Positions 13,996-15,410 of a stretch of DNA of 15,410 bases are shown here, piece after piece; the stretch's first letter is position 1, and each line of letters starts with the position of its first letter. Source of the stretch: Thermoplasmata archaeon (GTDB lineage Archaea > Thermoplasmatota > E2 > DHVEG-1). Both the position numbers and the translations under genes were made by a program. Below the pieces are notes generated by a model. The model was not told the origin of the DNA and searched no databases. It worked only from the letters and a program-made list of their open reading frames with translations. The stretch is taken from the NCBI GenBank assembly GCA_003649845.1, contig QMTB01000016.1, positions 1-15,410 of the forward strand, read 5' to 3'.

Positions 13996-15363
13996 TTATC
14001 TACCCAGATCTGTTGTTAGCATTCGTCTAACTTCTTCTGCACAACCTCTAACGTCTTCTCCTTTAGCTCTTTTAATCTCTGGCTCTAACACCGGTCCAGG
14101 TCTGTCACAAACTGGGCATCTCTCTAATAATTTAACCTGATCACCTGTTATAATAAATCCAGGGTAGCTGAAAGCTGCTGCATCTAGAAAAGCAAATCTA
14201 CCTGTTTCACCATAATCAACCGGTTCAAAGTTTTCATTTAAAACCATAGCCTTATAATAGGTATAGGGAACATGTAGATAATGTCCCTCTGGACAATGCA
14301 CCATCCAACCGTTGCCCTCTACCATAGCATATATGTCTAGACAATATTTGCTAGGTATACCGAGGTATTCTTCTACTTCTTTCCTAAATTCTGACACCGG
14401 CAGGCGTTGATGTTCATGTATCTTCCAACCTCCACCTGTTCCTACTCCTCCATTTTCACCGAAATCAAGACGCGTACCCTCTTTTTTGAGTTGTTCTATA
14501 ACAAAATGTATCAAATAGGGTGCCCCAATTAAAAATATTTTATCGCCTGCTTTCTCTCTCTGTTTAAGCCAATCTACAATTCTATCTATTGTTTTCTTGG
14601 ATTCTCTATAAAACGCATATCTCACTATCTTTCCTTTTAAACCTCCTCCACCTCCCATTGCCATACTTATAAGTTTAGTTGTGACCCTCTGAGTTATCGC
14701 AGCATTTACATTTTTGACAAGATCATATGCAATATCTAAAGCTTTTCCAGCATAAATAAAATTAACCCTAGGATCAGGCATCATTAAATATGCATGGGCA
14801 TCATACTCCCATAAAGGATACATCATAGTCAATAATGATTTCGCTGCAGTATATTCTGTTGTAGAGAATGTCCTTTTGTCTCTCGGTATAAAAGTATGTC
14901 TACCTCCTGTTCCACTACTATAAGTGACTATTATTCCTGCTTCATTAAAAGCATCGATTACATCATCATATGATGGATTTTTCTGTTTTATAACAATTTT
15001 TGGTAGTTTGCCAGTATATATATTCCCAAGCCATGTTGCAAAGTCTCTACCAGATGGATATTCCTTGAAAAATTTATCAGGTATAAGAGGAATTTTCTTT
15101 AAATCTTCATTGGTTTTAATATCATCAGGCGTAATTCCATGTTCCTTACAGAAATTATGATAAAACTGATTATTTTCATAATGATATTTGAAGGAATATT
15201 TTATCGCATCTAACTGAAGTTTTTTTGCTTCATCAAGTGGAACCCTGTAAAGATCCTTAGGTTTATAGAGTGCTTCTTCTACAGGAGTCCATTTCTCCTT
15301 TGGTGGTATATATTTTCTTGCCTTCTCATTAAACTTGTCCATATATATATCAAAATCGTCCAT
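13996..15363 (-). CDS. LuxE-like acyl-protein synthetase (ANL superfamily)
   Basis: 455 residues, related to LuxE, which activates a fatty acid as acyl-AMP and then holds it as an acyl-enzyme for reduction or transfer. ANL-type motifs in order: YSSGTGGRHT (148-157, nucleotide phosphate loop), GVGTGGGWK (306-314), DIYAMVEGNG (343-352, the aromatic-TE-like motif), then FLDAAAFSYPGFIITGDQ (392-409) with the ribose-binding Asp of TGD. The ending CPVCDRPGPVLEPEIKR (416-432) and RGCAEEV is typical of the LuxE/acyl-protein synthetase branch. The large C-terminal lid of acyl-CoA ligases is reduced. The substrate cannot be read from sequence. ATG 15363 has GGAG 11 bases upstream, inside the end of a probable preceding gene. 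The transglutaminase-like and transporter genes follow on the same strand. Confidence 0.82.
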   Translation of the reverse strand: MDDFDIYMDKFNEKARKYIPPKEKWTPVEEALYKPKDLYRVPLDEAKKLQLDAIKYSFKYHYENNQFYHNFCKEHGITPDDIKTNEDLKKIPLIPDKFFKEYPSGRDFATWLGNIYTGKLPKIVIKQKNPSYDDVIDAFNEAGIIVTYSSGTGGRHTFIPRDKRTFSTTEYTAAKSLLTMMYPLWEYDAHAYLMMPDPRVNFIYAGKALDIAYDLVKNVNAAITQRVTTKLISMAMGGGGGLKGKIVRYAFYRESKKTIDRIVDWLKQREKAGDKIFLIGAPYLIHFVIEQLKKEGTRLDFGENGGVGTGGGWKIHEHQRLPVSEFRKEVEEYLGIPSKYCLDIYAMVEGNGWMVHCPEGHYLHVPYTYYKAMVLNENFEPVDYGETGRFAFLDAAAFSYPGFIITGDQVKLLERCPVCDRPGPVLEPEIKRAKGEDVRGCAEEVRRMLTTDLGR

Positions 15364-15365
15364 TG

Positions 15366-15410
15366 CTATCGACTCCGAGGTTTATGTGATACATATGTTT
15401 CATATATATC
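15366..15410 (-). CDS. Possible C-terminal end of an upstream gene (cut by right edge)
   Basis: The frame is open from the right edge to TAG at 15366-15368, ending DIYETYVSHKPRSR, two bases before the LuxE-like ATG. The spacing and the position of GGAG inside this frame fit an operon junction. A second frame is also open here, and a TATA-like ATATATA at the edge could instead be a promoter. LuxE-like genes are often next to a LuxC-type acyl-CoA reductase, but 14 residues cannot identify it. Confidence 0.35.
   Translation of the reverse strand, partial: DIYETYVSHKPRSR

Overview
This window is archaeal chromosome. One strand carries proteasome alpha (PsmA), an SBDS protein, the exosome subunits Rrp4, Rrp41 and Rrp42, ribosomal protein eL43 (L37Ae), RNA polymerase subunit Rpo12 and, a little further on, KEOPS subunit Pcc1. 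This arrangement is found only in Archaea. The DNA is roughly two-thirds A+T, AGA is the common arginine codon, TATA boxes sit about 25 bases before starts, and several genes start at TTG or GTG. The N-termini of PsmA and Rrp41 look most like Thermoplasmata versions. That placement is tentative because no 16S rRNA gene is present.

Layout, left to right. Bases 1-114 hold the 5' part of an unrecognised minus-strand gene, divergent from purA (135-1403, plus strand, adenylosuccinate synthetase). purA converges on and overlaps pcc1 by 20 bases. Bases 1621-2269 form an unusual gap between pcc1 and rpo12, genes that are commonly adjacent. The gap holds a GC-rich 13-bp hairpin with its own candidate promoter, a very A+T-rich spacer, and a 37-codon acidic plus-strand reading frame with a strong TATA box. 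Bases 2270-6354 are the tight minus-strand operon psmA-SBDS-rrp4-rrp41-rrp42-eL43-rpo12, driven by a clear promoter at 6400-6407 and followed by two T7 tracts. These genes couple protein degradation, 50S maturation, RNA degradation, ribosome structure and transcription. queE (6435-7061) supplies the 7-deazaguanine precursor of archaeosine.

The right half (7169 to the end, all minus strand) is accessory in character. It holds a PD40/beta-propeller lipoprotein, a 1082-residue cell-surface protein with five C-terminal membrane helices, a divergent NRAMP-fold transporter without the usual metal-binding motifs, a transglutaminase-like protein with an apparent Cys-His-Asp triad, and a LuxE-like acyl-protein synthetase. 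The last three are closely spaced and may form one transcription unit, possibly continuing from a gene cut by the right edge. Their joint role is unknown. This cluster and the pcc1-rpo12 gap are the most likely places for undescribed biology. No tRNA, rRNA, CRISPR array, transposase or integrase was seen.
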